In this document: positions 8,979-17,725 of the stretch, piece by piece
How positions within the stretch are numbered: position 1 is the first letter of the stretch
Layout of the letters: the number at the start of each line of letters is the position of its first letter
DNA from: Myxococcales bacterium
Lineage (GTDB): Bacteria; Myxococcota_A; UBA9160; UBA4427
Assembly: GCA_014240165.1 (NCBI GenBank)
Contig: JAAZXM010000002.1
Coordinates: 1-64,000 of the forward strand
Length of the DNA: 64,000 nucleotides
Reading direction: 5' to 3'
The notes under the pieces: model-generated
The model's input: the letters and a program-made list of their open reading frames with translations, nothing else
Told to the model about the DNA's origin: nothing
Database searches by the model: none
Made by a program: the position numbers and the translations under genes

Positions 8979-9596
8979 CCCGTCGCCCGCTATCAACGCA
9001 AAGACCATTTCCACCAGCGCGCCAAGCGCGAGGGCTTCCGTTCCCGGGCGACCTACAAGCTCGCGGATCTCCAGCGCCGTCACCGCTTGCTCGGGCCGGG
9101 CCAGAGGGTGGTGGACCTGGGCTGCTGGCCCGGGGGTTGGCTCCAGGAGGCTTCCCGCGCGGTGGGCGCCCGGGGCCGGGTGGTGGGAGTGGATCGGGTC
9201 GCCCTGGACCCGCCGCTCGAGAACGCCAATACGGTTTCCTTTGTGGGCGACATGGAAGACGCAAAGGTCCACGAGAAGATTCTTCAGCACCTCGACGGGG
9301 CTTGCGATGTTCTGCTCTCGGACGCCGCTCCCAAGCTGACGGGCGTGCGCGAGGTGGACCGGGCCGCCGAGGAGCGCTTGCTCGAGGCGGTGGAACGGCT
9401 GCTGCCCCTCCTGCTCAAAAAAGAAGGGGACCTGCTGGTCAAGCTTCTCGAATGCCCCGAAGCCCAGAATTTTCAGCGCCGCATGCGCGGCCTCTTTGCG
9501 TCGGCCAAGACCGTGCAGGCCGAGGGCACGCGCAAGGGCAGCAGCGAGCGCTATCTACTGGCCAAGGGCTACCGCCCCGCGGCGCTCGGCGACTAG
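8979..9596 (+). CDS. rlmE: 23S rRNA (uridine-2552) 2'-O-methyltransferase RlmE/FtsJ; start codon unclear
   Basis: SAM-dependent methyltransferase with the K-D-K-E tetrad in place: K in [12 protein letters not shown] in [12 protein letters not shown] in [11 protein letters not shown] and E in [10 protein letters not shown]. The SAM site is [15 protein letters not shown]. Base 8979 is only the left edge of family-like sequence, just after the rplC stop. No ATG/GTG/TTG exists in this frame between the ATG at 8847 (inside rplC, out of frame with it) and a TTG at 9087, which would cut into the domain. A rare start codon, a long overlap or +1 frameshifting from rplC could explain it. Confidence 0.88.
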   Translation, partial: PVARYQRKDHFHQRAKREGFRSRATYKLADLQRRHRLLGPGQRVVDLGCWPGGWLQEASRAVGARGRVVGVDRVALDPPLENANTVSFVGDMEDAKVHEKILQHLDGACDVLLSDAAPKLTGVREVDRAAEERLLEAVERLLPLLLKKEGDLLVKLLECPEAQNFQRRMRGLFASAKTVQAEGTRKGSSERYLLAKGYRPAALGD

Positions 9597-9630
9597 CCGG
9601 GTTCACCCGTTCATCCACAAGGAGATTCCC

Positions 9631-10131
9631 GTGTCGACCCAACGCCCTTTTCGTGTTCTCGGTGTCCAGCAAATTGCAGTCGGAGGTCTCGACAAGGCCC
9701 GCTTGCGCGGCTTCTGGGTCGATACCCTGGGCCTCGACCTGGTGGGGACCTACGTGAGCGAGAACGAGAATGTCGACGAGGATATCTGTCAGGCGGGCAG
9801 CGGTCCGCTGAAGGTCGAGGTCGACCTGATGCAGCCCGTGGATCCCGAGAAGCGCCCGAAGGTTCACGACCCGGCGCTCAACCACGTGGGCCTGTGGATC
9901 GACGACCTGGCGGCGGCGGTGGAATGGCTCGAGGGGCGCGGCGTGCGTTTTACTCCGGGCGGGATCCGCGCCGGGGCCGCGGGCTTCGATGTCTGTTTCA
10001 TTCATCCCAAGGGCAATGACGAGTCGCCGATCGGGGCCGAGGGCGTGTTGGTGGAACTCGTCCAGGCGCCGCCGGAAGTCCGCGAAGCATTCGCGGCCCT
10101 GGCCGCCGCTGGCCAAGGCGAGGCGGGTTAG
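9631..10131 (+). CDS. VOC (glyoxalase/bleomycin-resistance fold) family protein
   Basis: A 166-residue protein starting at a GTG after SD AAGGAG (9619-9624). It opens with [20 protein letters not shown], and its second half has [22 protein letters not shown], the paired beta-alpha-beta modules of vicinal-oxygen-chelate enzymes. The conserved metal-ligand-like residues are H in NHVGLW and E in VLVELVQ. The substrate cannot be assigned. It precedes a lactonase-like gene and an MFS transporter, so a role in a small catabolic module is possible. Confidence 0.8.
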   Translation: MSTQRPFRVLGVQQIAVGGLDKARLRGFWVDTLGLDLVGTYVSENENVDEDICQAGSGPLKVEVDLMQPVDPEKRPKVHDPALNHVGLWIDDLAAAVEWLEGRGVRFTPGGIRAGAAGFDVCFIHPKGNDESPIGAEGVLVELVQAPPEVREAFAALAAAGQGEAG

Positions 10132-10188
10132 ACTCGTTTATTCGATTTCCAGCCCGGTGAGGTCGAGCCGGCCACCGAAGGAATTCTC

Positions 10189-11040
10189 ATGCAAAGCCTG
10201 ACCCCGCGTTCCCTGCTCTCGGATATTGCATTCGGCGAGGGGCCGCGCTGGCGCGACGATCGTCTCTACTTCTCGGACATGCACAGCCATCTGGTGCTCA
10301 CCGTGGATCTCGACGGCAAGCGGAGCGAAGTCTGCACGGTGCCCAATGCGCCCTCGGGTCTGGGCTGGCTTCCCGATGGCCGCATGCTCGTGGTTTCCAT
10401 GACCGATCGCAAACTGCTTCGACTCGAAGAGGATGGGCGCCTCGCTGAAGTCGCCGATCTCAGCGCGCACGCCGCCTATCATTGCAACGATATGGTGGTG
10501 GACGCGCGCGGCCGTGCTTACGTGGGCAATTTCGGCTGGGACCTTCACGGCGGCGGCACGCCCCAAGCGGCGGCATTGGTTCGCGTGGATCCCGATGGGT
10601 CACTTTGCGTGGCGGCGGAAGATCTCAAATTTCCCAACGGGTGCGTGATCACCCCCGACGGCCAAACCCTGGTGGTGGGCGAAACCATGGGCCGGCAACT
10701 CACCGCCTTCGATATCGATGAGGACGGCAATTTATCGGGCCGCAGGATCTGGGCCGAAACCCCGGGCATCTTGCCCGATGGCATTTGCCTCGACGCGGAG
10801 GGCGCGATCTGGGTGGCGTCGCCCGAGAGCCACGGTTGTTTTCGGATTCGCGAAGGCGGCGAGATTACCCATAAAGTGGAAGTGGAGACCGAGGCTTTCG
10901 CCTGCATGCTCGGCGGGCCCGAACGCAAGCATCTCTTCCTTTGTACCGCGGGAAACAGTCAACCCGAGGCCTGCGCCCAGCAGCGCGATGGTCGCATCGA
11001 GGTGGTGGAAGTCGATGTCGCCGGCGTTGGCCTACCGTGA
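10189..11040 (+). CDS. SMP-30/gluconolactonase/LRE family protein
   Basis: A 283-residue six-bladed beta-propeller hydrolase. Predicted metal ligands are visible: E in FGEGPRWRDDRLYFSDM, N in YHCNDMVVDARGRAYVGN and the Asp of LPDGICLDAEGAIWVAS. Members hydrolyse sugar or aromatic lactones; the substrate here is unknown. The ATG at 10189 follows an AAGGAA. Its stop overlaps the GTG of the MFS gene (GTGA), so lactone uptake and hydrolysis may be coupled. Confidence 0.88.
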   Translation: MQSLTPRSLLSDIAFGEGPRWRDDRLYFSDMHSHLVLTVDLDGKRSEVCTVPNAPSGLGWLPDGRMLVVSMTDRKLLRLEEDGRLAEVADLSAHAAYHCNDMVVDARGRAYVGNFGWDLHGGGTPQAAALVRVDPDGSLCVAAEDLKFPNGCVITPDGQTLVVGETMGRQLTAFDIDEDGNLSGRRIWAETPGILPDGICLDAEGAIWVASPESHGCFRIREGGEITHKVEVETEAFACMLGGPERKHLFLCTAGNSQPEACAQQRDGRIEVVEVDVAGVGLP

Positions 11041-12362
11041 TTGGAGACGAACCCGGCAGCCAGGCGGCCGGCCTTGGGCCGAGCCCTGTCCCAAGCCCTG
11101 TCCCAAGCCGGCGCTATAGCCATTACGTGCTGGTGGTGCTCACCGGCATGTACACCTTCAATTATCTGGACCGTTATGTCCTGACGATCCTGGTGGTTCC
11201 GATCCAGGCCGAACTCGGCCTTTCGGATACCGTGATGGGCTTCCTTTTGGGACCGGCTTTCGCCCTCTTCTATACGGGGCTGGGCGTTCCCATTGCGCGC
11301 CTGGCGGATAGCTACTCCCGCCGCCGAATCCTGGCGCTCAGCTTCGTGGCCTGGAGCTTGATGACGGCCTTGGCGGGGCTGGCGCGAACGGGTGCCGAAT
11401 TGGCCGCCACACGGATTGGTGTAGGTGTGGGGGAAGCCGGCGGGACGGCGCCCGCGCATTCTCTGCTTTCGGATTATTTCCCGCCCGAACGCCGGGCATT
11501 TGCGTTCGGCATCTTTCAACAGGGGGTTTATCTGGGCCAGATGCTGGGCCTGATGGTGGGGGCGGTGTTGGTGGCGGAGGTGGGCTGGCGAGCGACCTTC
11601 TTCATCGTCGGACTTCCGGGGCTCGGCCTGGCCGTGGTGCTCTACGCCACGGTGCGCGATCCCGTTCGCGGCGCCTTTGATCCGCCCGCGGCCGCGCCCG
11701 AGGAGACCCCTGCCCTGCGCGAGGTCTTCACCCGGCTTTGGCGACTGCCCACCTTTCGGCTCCTGATGGTGGGCGCGGGCATCGCGTCTTTCGGCGGCAC
11801 GGGCTTTGGCTTCTGGTTGCCGGTGCTCTTCGAGCGGGCACACGGCCTGACCCCCATGGAGGTGGGCTTGCGCCTCGGGCCGGTGATGGCGCTCAGTGGT
11901 TCATTGGGCGCCCTCTTCGCCGGCCTGCTCACCGATCGCCTGGGTAAACGCGACCCGCGCTGGTTGATGCGGATTCCTGCGGCCAGCGTCCTGACCTCGC
12001 TCCCCTTCCTGATTGGGGTCTGCATCTGGCCCACAGCAAACGGGGCGCTGATCTGTGCGATTCCGGCGGGTCTTTTGGGCGGGGGCTGGGCGCCTGCCGC
12101 CTACGCGGCCGCCCAGACCCTGGCCCCGCTCCGGATGCGCGCCTTGGGGGCGTCCCTGGTCATCCTCTGCATCACCCTCTTCGGCATGGGGGCGGGTCCT
12201 CAGGCCGTGGGCATTCTCAACGATGTCCTGGCCCCGACCCTGGGTGACGATGCGGTGCGCTGGTCCATGGTGGGGGTCATCGGGAGCACCGCCGTGGGCG
12301 CCTTGCTTCTTTACCTCGGCAGCCGGACTTTCGTCCGCGACTGCGCCCGGGCCCAGGCCTGA
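11037..12362 (+). CDS. MFS transporter, spinster-like
   Basis: A 441-residue major facilitator superfamily protein with about 12 hydrophobic segments. NYLDRYVLTILVVPIQAELG opens TM1. ARLADSYSRRRIL is the cytoplasmic loop 2-3 signature, matching spinster-like members. The GTG start at 11037 is overlapped by the stop of the lactonase gene. The product is an inner-membrane secondary transporter, probably for an organic acid, lactone or lipid-like compound; neighbours favour a sugar- or lactone-type substrate. Confidence 0.88.
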   Translation: MIGDEPGSQAAGLGPSPVPSPVPSRRYSHYVLVVLTGMYTFNYLDRYVLTILVVPIQAELGLSDTVMGFLLGPAFALFYTGLGVPIARLADSYSRRRILALSFVAWSLMTALAGLARTGAELAATRIGVGVGEAGGTAPAHSLLSDYFPPERRAFAFGIFQQGVYLGQMLGLMVGAVLVAEVGWRATFFIVGLPGLGLAVVLYATVRDPVRGAFDPPAAAPEETPALREVFTRLWRLPTFRLLMVGAGIASFGGTGFGFWLPVLFERAHGLTPMEVGLRLGPVMALSGSLGALFAGLLTDRLGKRDPRWLMRIPAASVLTSLPFLIGVCIWPTANGALICAIPAGLLGGGWAPAAYAAAQTLAPLRMRALGASLVILCITLFGMGAGPQAVGILNDVLAPTLGDDAVRWSMVGVIGSTAVGALLLYLGSRTFVRDCARAQA

Positions 12363-12403
12363 GCCTGGGGCATGGGCCGGGGGCATGGGCGCACGCGCCT
12401 CGC

Positions 12404-13267
12404 CTAGTCGTTCTTCTTTCCATGGCGCTGGACGAAATCCTCCAGCAGCCATTGGGAGATGCTGATATTGCCCGGAAACGTCGTGGGCAAGGCATCGACG
12501 TGAAAGAAATCGGCGGCTTCCATCTCGGCGTCGTGGCTGGTATCGACGCTGCCCCCGACATAGCGGGCCGTAAAGCCAAGCATCAGCGAGTTGGGAAAAG
12601 GCCAGGCCTGGCTGCCGAAGTAGCGGACATCCTCCACGTGGATCCGCGTTTCTTCGTAGACCTCGCGGACGACGGCCTCTTCGGCGCTCTCCCCGGGTTC
12701 GACGAAACCCGCCAGCACGCTGAAGATGCCCGGCGGAAATTGGGGCCCTCGCCCGAGCAGGATTTCGTCGCCGCGTTCGACGGCCACGATCATCGCGGGG
12801 GAGAGCCGGGGATAGAGTGGAATCTCACAATCCGGGCATGCCCGGGAGCGATCCGAAGTGGAGATCTCGGTGGGGTTGCCGCAGACGCCGCAAAATTGGT
12901 GAGTGCGATCCCACTCGACGATTTGTACGGCGCGGCCCGCCAGGGCATGGAGATCCGGTTCGAAGGCGCCGAAGAGCATGCGCAGATCCCGGGTCGCGTA
13001 GCCGTCCGGTGGTTTGAAATCCGCGGGTAATTCCGCTGAGAAACAGTGCTCGCCATCCCATGCGCCCAGGTATTGCGTGCGGGCGGCCACGATCCCCAGG
13101 GCATCGATGGTCTCTACGCTGGGGAGGGCATTGGCCTCGCTCACCAGGAGTTCGCGGCGGTGAAAAGCGAAGAGGCGCGGACTCGGCCCGGGGTCTTCGG
13201 GGGCAATGTGCCCCGGCACGAAACGCAATGCGGAGGATTCCTTCATGAAAGAAACGCTAGCTCGCAT
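12404..13267 (-). CDS. nudC: NAD+ diphosphatase / NADH pyrophosphatase (RNA deNADding) NudC
   Basis: A 287-residue Nudix hydrolase. It has the NudC four-Cys zinc ribbon (FCGVCG ... RACPDCEIPLYPR), the Nudix box beginning GFVEPGESAEEAVVREVYEE and the family-defining SQAWPFPNSLM motif. It cleaves NAD(H) to NMN and AMP and removes NAD caps from RNA. The usual Gly after the EE pair is Arg here (EETRI against EESGI in E. coli). An alternative start is the ATG at 13246; neither has a clear SD. It is convergent with the MFS gene. Confidence 0.93.
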   Translation of the reverse strand: MRASVSFMKESSALRFVPGHIAPEDPGPSPRLFAFHRRELLVSEANALPSVETIDALGIVAARTQYLGAWDGEHCFSAELPADFKPPDGYATRDLRMLFGAFEPDLHALAGRAVQIVEWDRTHQFCGVCGNPTEISTSDRSRACPDCEIPLYPRLSPAMIVAVERGDEILLGRGPQFPPGIFSVLAGFVEPGESAEEAVVREVYEETRIHVEDVRYFGSQAWPFPNSLMLGFTARYVGGSVDTSHDAEMEAADFFHVDALPTTFPGNISISQWLLEDFVQRHGKKND

Positions 13268-13333
13268 TGGGTTGGGGAATCAGGGGCCCGTCGGGGGGGG
13301 ATGTGATTGCTGCGCCGTGGTAGGCTGCGCGCG

Positions 13334-14080
13334 ATGTTTGCCCTGGAACTGGCCGAGGTCAGCAAATACTTCGCTCAGCGAGCGGCGCTCTCGCGGGTCA
13401 GCTTGAAGCTCGAGCCCGGCACGGCGCTGGGATTGTTGGGCCCCAACGGAGCGGGGAAGACCACGGCCCTCAGGCTGATCCTGGGTCATACCGAGGCGAG
13501 CGAAGGCACCGTGAGCCTTCAAGGGGGCGACCCCTTTCGGCCGGAAAATCGCCGCGGCGTGGGCTACTTGCCCGAGCGCCTGGTTCTTCCCGCCCACCGC
13601 ACCGTGGGCGCCTTTCTCCGCCTGCACGGCGGCTTGGCGGGGCTTCGGGGCGCCGACCTCGACCGCGGCGTGCAAGCGGTGGCCGAGCAGACCGGGATCG
13701 ACTCCCGGTTGAAGGATTCGCTGGGCACCCTTTCCAAGGGCCTGTCCCAGCGCGTGGGCTTTGCCCAGGCGATGATCGCCGAGCCGCGCTTGCTTCTTCT
13801 CGACGAGCCCAGCAGCGGACTCGATCCGATTGGCATGCGCGAGGCTCGGGACTGGATCGCCCAGGCCAAGGCAAGGGGCTGCTCGGTGCTGGTCAGCTCC
13901 CACCTGCTTTCCGAGGTCGAGCGCATCTGCGACAGCGTGGCGATTCTGCACGAAGGGAGCGTGGTGGCCGCAGGTGCGATCAGTGAGATCGTACGCCCGG
14001 GTGAGGAACTCGAGGACGCCTTTATTCGTCTCGTGGGCCAGCGCTCGGCTCCTCCGCCGGAAGGGGGCGAGCTTGGCTGA
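13334..14080 (+). CDS. ABC transporter ATP-binding protein
   Basis: A 248-residue ATPase from the ATG at 13334. Walker A is LGPNGAGKTTALRLILG, the signature is TLSKGLSQRVGFAQAM and Walker B is RLLLLDEPSSGLDP, followed by the switch His in SSHLLSEVE. It resembles ATPases of multidrug or copper-type (NosF-like) exporters that pair with a single ABC-2 permease. The next gene encodes such a permease and overlaps it by 8 bases. Confidence 0.94.
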   Translation: MFALELAEVSKYFAQRAALSRVSLKLEPGTALGLLGPNGAGKTTALRLILGHTEASEGTVSLQGGDPFRPENRRGVGYLPERLVLPAHRTVGAFLRLHGGLAGLRGADLDRGVQAVAEQTGIDSRLKDSLGTLSKGLSQRVGFAQAMIAEPRLLLLDEPSSGLDPIGMREARDWIAQAKARGCSVLVSSHLLSEVERICDSVAILHEGSVVAAGAISEIVRPGEELEDAFIRLVGQRSAPPPEGGELG

Positions 14081-14885
14081 GTGGCGAACCATGTGCCTTC
14101 TGGCTGGCGAGGGTCTGCGCGATGCGACTCGGCGACGCGTGGCGCCGGCGGTGGCGGGGCTTTGCCTGCTCACCCTGGCGATGGTGAACAGCTGTACCCA
14201 GTGCACCCCCATGGTGGAGACTCCGGGCGGTCAGCTCGAAACCCTCGCGGTTTTCGGCTGGGCGGGGGTGTTGACCGTGGGCTTGCTCGCGCTCTGGTGC
14301 GCCGTCCTCGCGGGCCTGGTGGCGGCCGACCATCTTTCGTCGACCCTCGAGGATGGCAGCGCATTGCTCGTGCTTTCGCGACCGGTCTCCCGGCGCGCCT
14401 TTGCGTTGGCGCGCTTGGCGGGTTCCCTGGCGATTTCTCTTGCGGCGGCGGTCTTTCTCTTGGGGGGCGCTGGTCTGCTGCTCGCCTTTCGAGGAGAGCT
14501 GCCGCTGTTGCCGGCCTTCCTGGCCATCGCGGTCACCGCGGTCAACTGCGTTGCGGTGGCGGCCCTCGCCATGCTGTCCTCTCTTTACCTGCCGCGGATC
14601 GCAACTTTCCTCTTCGTAATCGGGGGCGTCTCGGCGGTCGCCCTGGCGAACCTGCTCTCGGACTCCGGCGTGCAATTGGGCGCCATCTTCGGCCTTCTCA
14701 ACGAAGCGGGTCCGCCCATTCTCAGCGCCCTTGTCTGGGCCCTCTCGGGTTGGTCGGGGCAGGAGGCGGAAGGCGGGGCGGCGATCAGCATTCTCGTCCG
14801 CATGGCGATCTGGACGGTGGGCTCGGTCTCGAGCCTCCTCTTCCTCTTCGATCACCGGGAGCTGACCCAATACGAGCCGCGCTGA
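14073..14885 (+). CDS. ABC-2 type transporter permease
   Basis: A 270-residue integral membrane protein with about six hydrophobic segments. DGSALLVLSRPVSRRAFALARLAG is the cytoplasmic loop typical of ABC-2/NosY-like permeases. The best start is the TTG at 14073, preceded by AAGGGGG and overlapping the ATPase gene; an ATG at 14091 is the alternative. With the upstream ATPase it forms an exporter of unknown substrate. Confidence 0.88.
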   Translation: MAEWRTMCLLAGEGLRDATRRRVAPAVAGLCLLTLAMVNSCTQCTPMVETPGGQLETLAVFGWAGVLTVGLLALWCAVLAGLVAADHLSSTLEDGSALLVLSRPVSRRAFALARLAGSLAISLAAAVFLLGGAGLLLAFRGELPLLPAFLAIAVTAVNCVAVAALAMLSSLYLPRIATFLFVIGGVSAVALANLLSDSGVQLGAIFGLLNEAGPPILSALVWALSGWSGQEAEGGAAISILVRMAIWTVGSVSSLLFLFDHRELTQYEPR

Positions 14886-14903
14886 TCGCGACCTGCGCCC
14901 GGC

Positions 14904-15800
14904 TCAGTCCTTTTCTTCCCCGTCCTTGTCGCGCTCTCCGTAATCGCCCCAGGGCTGGTCACGCTCGCGAATCACCTGGCGGAAACCCTTTTCCGCGAAG
15001 GATTCCGCCCAGCGATGGGCTTCCTCGGTATGTCGCGTCACGCCGTCGAAGAAGGTGCCGAGCAGTTGGGTGGTGCGCAGACCCATGTTCTCGAAGGCCT
15101 GGTTGATGAGCAATTTATTCAACGCGAGCTGGTTGGCGGGAATATGGCGGAAGCGCTGGGCGTGCTCCTCGACACGTTGGCGGAGTTCACCAGCGGGGTA
15201 GACCGAGGAAACCAGGCCAATCCGGAAGGCGGTCTCGGCGTCGATGGCGCGCCCGGTGAGCAGGAATTGCTTGGCGTGTTCGAGGCCCAGGCGATAGATC
15301 CAAAGCATGGTGGTGGGGGTGCCGTAAATTCGCGAGGGCGCGTAACCGATCTGGGCGTCGTCGGCCATGAAGAGCTGGTCGCAACACAGGACGAGATCAG
15401 TCGCGCCCCCCACCGCGAAGCCGTGGATCTCGCCCAGCACGGGCTTCGGGCAATGCCAGATCTTCATGAACCGGTCGACGTTGGCTCCCATGAATTGCCA
15501 GTCGCGCACGGGATCCCAGGCGCCTTCTCGCGGCGGGGGTCCCGGTGCGTCATAGGGGCTCGACCAGGCGCTGGCGTCCCCGGACACCAGGTCATAGCCG
15601 GCGGTGAAGACCCTGCCCTCGCCGCGGATCACCACGGCGCGCACATCGCGCGAAGCCGTGGCGGCATCGATTCCATCCGCGACGCCACTCACCATGGGCT
15701 CGGTCAGGGTATTCAATCGCGCGGGCCGGTTCAGGGTGATGATCGCGATGGAGTCGCGTTCCTCGTATTTGACGACGTCTTCGGATCCTGATTCGGTCAT
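14904..15800 (-). CDS. Enoyl-CoA hydratase/isomerase (crotonase) family protein
   Basis: A 298-residue crotonase-fold protein. It has IAIITLNRPARLNTLTEPM at the start, the first oxyanion-hole segment GRVFTAGYDL and the second oxyanion loop GEIHGFAVGGATDLVLCCD. The catalytic Glu positions of classic enoyl-CoA hydratases are not clear: the region after the second loop reads AQIGYAPSRIYGTP. It could be a hydratase, isomerase or other acyl-CoA-processing enzyme. It stands alone on this strand. Confidence 0.88.
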   Translation of the reverse strand: MTESGSEDVVKYEERDSIAIITLNRPARLNTLTEPMVSGVADGIDAATASRDVRAVVIRGEGRVFTAGYDLVSGDASAWSSPYDAPGPPPREGAWDPVRDWQFMGANVDRFMKIWHCPKPVLGEIHGFAVGGATDLVLCCDQLFMADDAQIGYAPSRIYGTPTTMLWIYRLGLEHAKQFLLTGRAIDAETAFRIGLVSSVYPAGELRQRVEEHAQRFRHIPANQLALNKLLINQAFENMGLRTTQLLGTFFDGVTRHTEEAHRWAESFAEKGFRQVIRERDQPWGDYGERDKDGEEKD

Positions 15801-15941
15801 GGGGTTTGGGCTCCCGGGTTGTCTGTCCGCATGGTGGCATCCGCGGCACCCGCTTCCCAGCCCCCGGGAAGTCGCCGGGTGGCGCCGGCGACGGGCGCTC
15901 GCGCGAGGCTGGGATAGCCTTGCGGCCAGGAGGCTTCTGGA

Positions 15942-17660
15942 ATGCGAGGAAGAACGATTCGAATTTGCGTGCTGCTGGTGATCGGGCTCTTCGTCGCGAT
16001 GTTCTTTTTGGCCGAGGAGCCGGGAACGGATATCGATGAGGGCAGCACCTTGGTTCTCGAAGTCGGGGGCTCCTACGTCGAGGCCGCCCAGGCGCCCTGG
16101 CTCTCCCGTGCACTCGGTGAGACAAGCCCGCCTTTCGTCGGTCTACTCTCGCTCTTCGACCGCGCCGAAATGGATCCTCGCCTCGAAGTGGTGGTGGTCG
16201 TGATCCGTCCCCTAGCCATCGGCTGGGGGAAGGTGGGTGAGTTGCGTCAAGCGCTCGAGCGGCTTTCGGCGGCGGGTCATCGCACAGTGGCCTACCTCGA
16301 CATGGCCTCCTTCAGCGGCAGTCGGGAATATTTCCTGGCGACCGGGGCGGACGAAATCTGGGTCGTCCCGGCGGGCATCGTTCCGCTCTTGGGATTGGCG
16401 GCGGAGTACTATTTTCTGGGCGGACTCTGGGAGAAACTCGGCATCGAATTCGACGTCGCCAAGGCCGGCCGCTACAAGAGCGCCGTGGAGGCCTATACCT
16501 CGACGGGCATGTCCGAATCGTCTCGGGAGATGGCCAACTCGCTACTCGATTCGATCAACGATTTCTTTCTTTCGGGGATCGCCCTGGGGCGGAACGTCTC
16601 CGTGGGCGCGATTCGCGCGGCCATCGACCAGGGCCCCATCTCCCCCGTGGATCTCAAAGGCCTGGGCCTGGTGGACTCGGTGGGTCACCTCGACGACCTG
16701 CTGGATCGGATCGGCGGGACCGTGGTGGATCACGAAGTCTATGCCCAGGTGGATCCGGCGGCACTCGGCTTCGACCCCGTGGCCCGGGTGGCGCTCGTCT
16801 ACGGCACCGGGACCGTCGTGAGCACCGCGGGCTCGCGCTCGGGACGGGCGGGCTCGGTTTTCGCCGCGGATCGTTTCGATCTCGCCTTGAATCAGGCGGC
16901 CCAAGATCCCAGAGTGGACGCCATCATCGTGCGCATCGACAGTCCGGGGGGTTCCGCCATGGCGTCCGAGGAAATCTGGCGCAGCATCGACGGCGCCCGG
17001 GAAGAGGGCAAGCCGATCATCGCTTCGTTTTCCGACCTCGCGGCCTCGGGCGGTTATTACGCGGCCGCGGCGGCAGACGAGATCGTGGCCAACGATGCCA
17101 CGCTCACGGGCTCCATCGGCGTTTTCACCCTGCGTCCCGTCTACGGGGGCGGCCTCGCGAAGTTGGGCGTGAGCGTCGAGACATTGACTCGGGGCGAATA
17201 CGCCGACTTCGTCCTCTCGAGCGAGCCCCTTTCCCCGGGCGCAAAGAAGCGTCTGCAATCCATGGTGCTCCAGATCTACGAACTCTTCGTGCGCCGGGTG
17301 GCAGAGGGGCGGGATATGGGTTTGGAAGAAGTGGACCGGGTGGGCCAGGGCCGGGTCTGGACCGGGAGCCAAGCCTACGAAATCGGCCTGGTGGATCATC
17401 TGGGCGGGCTGCATACGGCGCTGGACCGGGTGCGCGACCACCTGGACCTGCCTCCCGGCGAAGACCTGGAGCTGGTGGTCTTTCCGGCCCCGCGTACCCT
17501 GAGCGAGGAGTTGGCCGACATTCTGGACGCCAAGATCGAAGGGGTGGTCGCGGCCCGTTGGCCGATGCCGAAGGCCCTGCGCGGTCTCGGCTCCTGGCTC
17601 GCCGGCTTGGAGATGGAGGGCCCGTTGGTGGTCCCGCCCTACCTGATCGAAATTCGCTGA
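15942..17660 (+). CDS. sppA: Signal peptide peptidase SppA, long (67K) type
   Basis: A 572-residue membrane-anchored serine protease with one N-terminal TM segment (CVLLVIGLFVAMFFLAEE). Two tandem S49 domains supply the dyad: the Lys in AKAGRYKSAVE (first domain) and the Ser in FSDLAASGGYYAAA (second domain). It degrades leftover signal peptides in the inner membrane. The ATG at 15942 follows SD CCAGGAGG. It matches the tetrameric E. coli-type architecture rather than the short Bacillus form. Confidence 0.94.
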   Translation: MRGRTIRICVLLVIGLFVAMFFLAEEPGTDIDEGSTLVLEVGGSYVEAAQAPWLSRALGETSPPFVGLLSLFDRAEMDPRLEVVVVVIRPLAIGWGKVGELRQALERLSAAGHRTVAYLDMASFSGSREYFLATGADEIWVVPAGIVPLLGLAAEYYFLGGLWEKLGIEFDVAKAGRYKSAVEAYTSTGMSESSREMANSLLDSINDFFLSGIALGRNVSVGAIRAAIDQGPISPVDLKGLGLVDSVGHLDDLLDRIGGTVVDHEVYAQVDPAALGFDPVARVALVYGTGTVVSTAGSRSGRAGSVFAADRFDLALNQAAQDPRVDAIIVRIDSPGGSAMASEEIWRSIDGAREEGKPIIASFSDLAASGGYYAAAAADEIVANDATLTGSIGVFTLRPVYGGGLAKLGVSVETLTRGEYADFVLSSEPLSPGAKKRLQSMVLQIYELFVRRVAEGRDMGLEEVDRVGQGRVWTGSQAYEIGLVDHLGGLHTALDRVRDHLDLPPGEDLELVVFPAPRTLSEELADILDAKIEGVVAARWPMPKALRGLGSWLAGLEMEGPLVVPPYLIEIR

Positions 17661-17725
17661 CTTCGTCGCTGAACCCCGGCGCGTCACTGATCAAGCAACA
17701 ACAATCGAAACGGAGGAAATGATCC

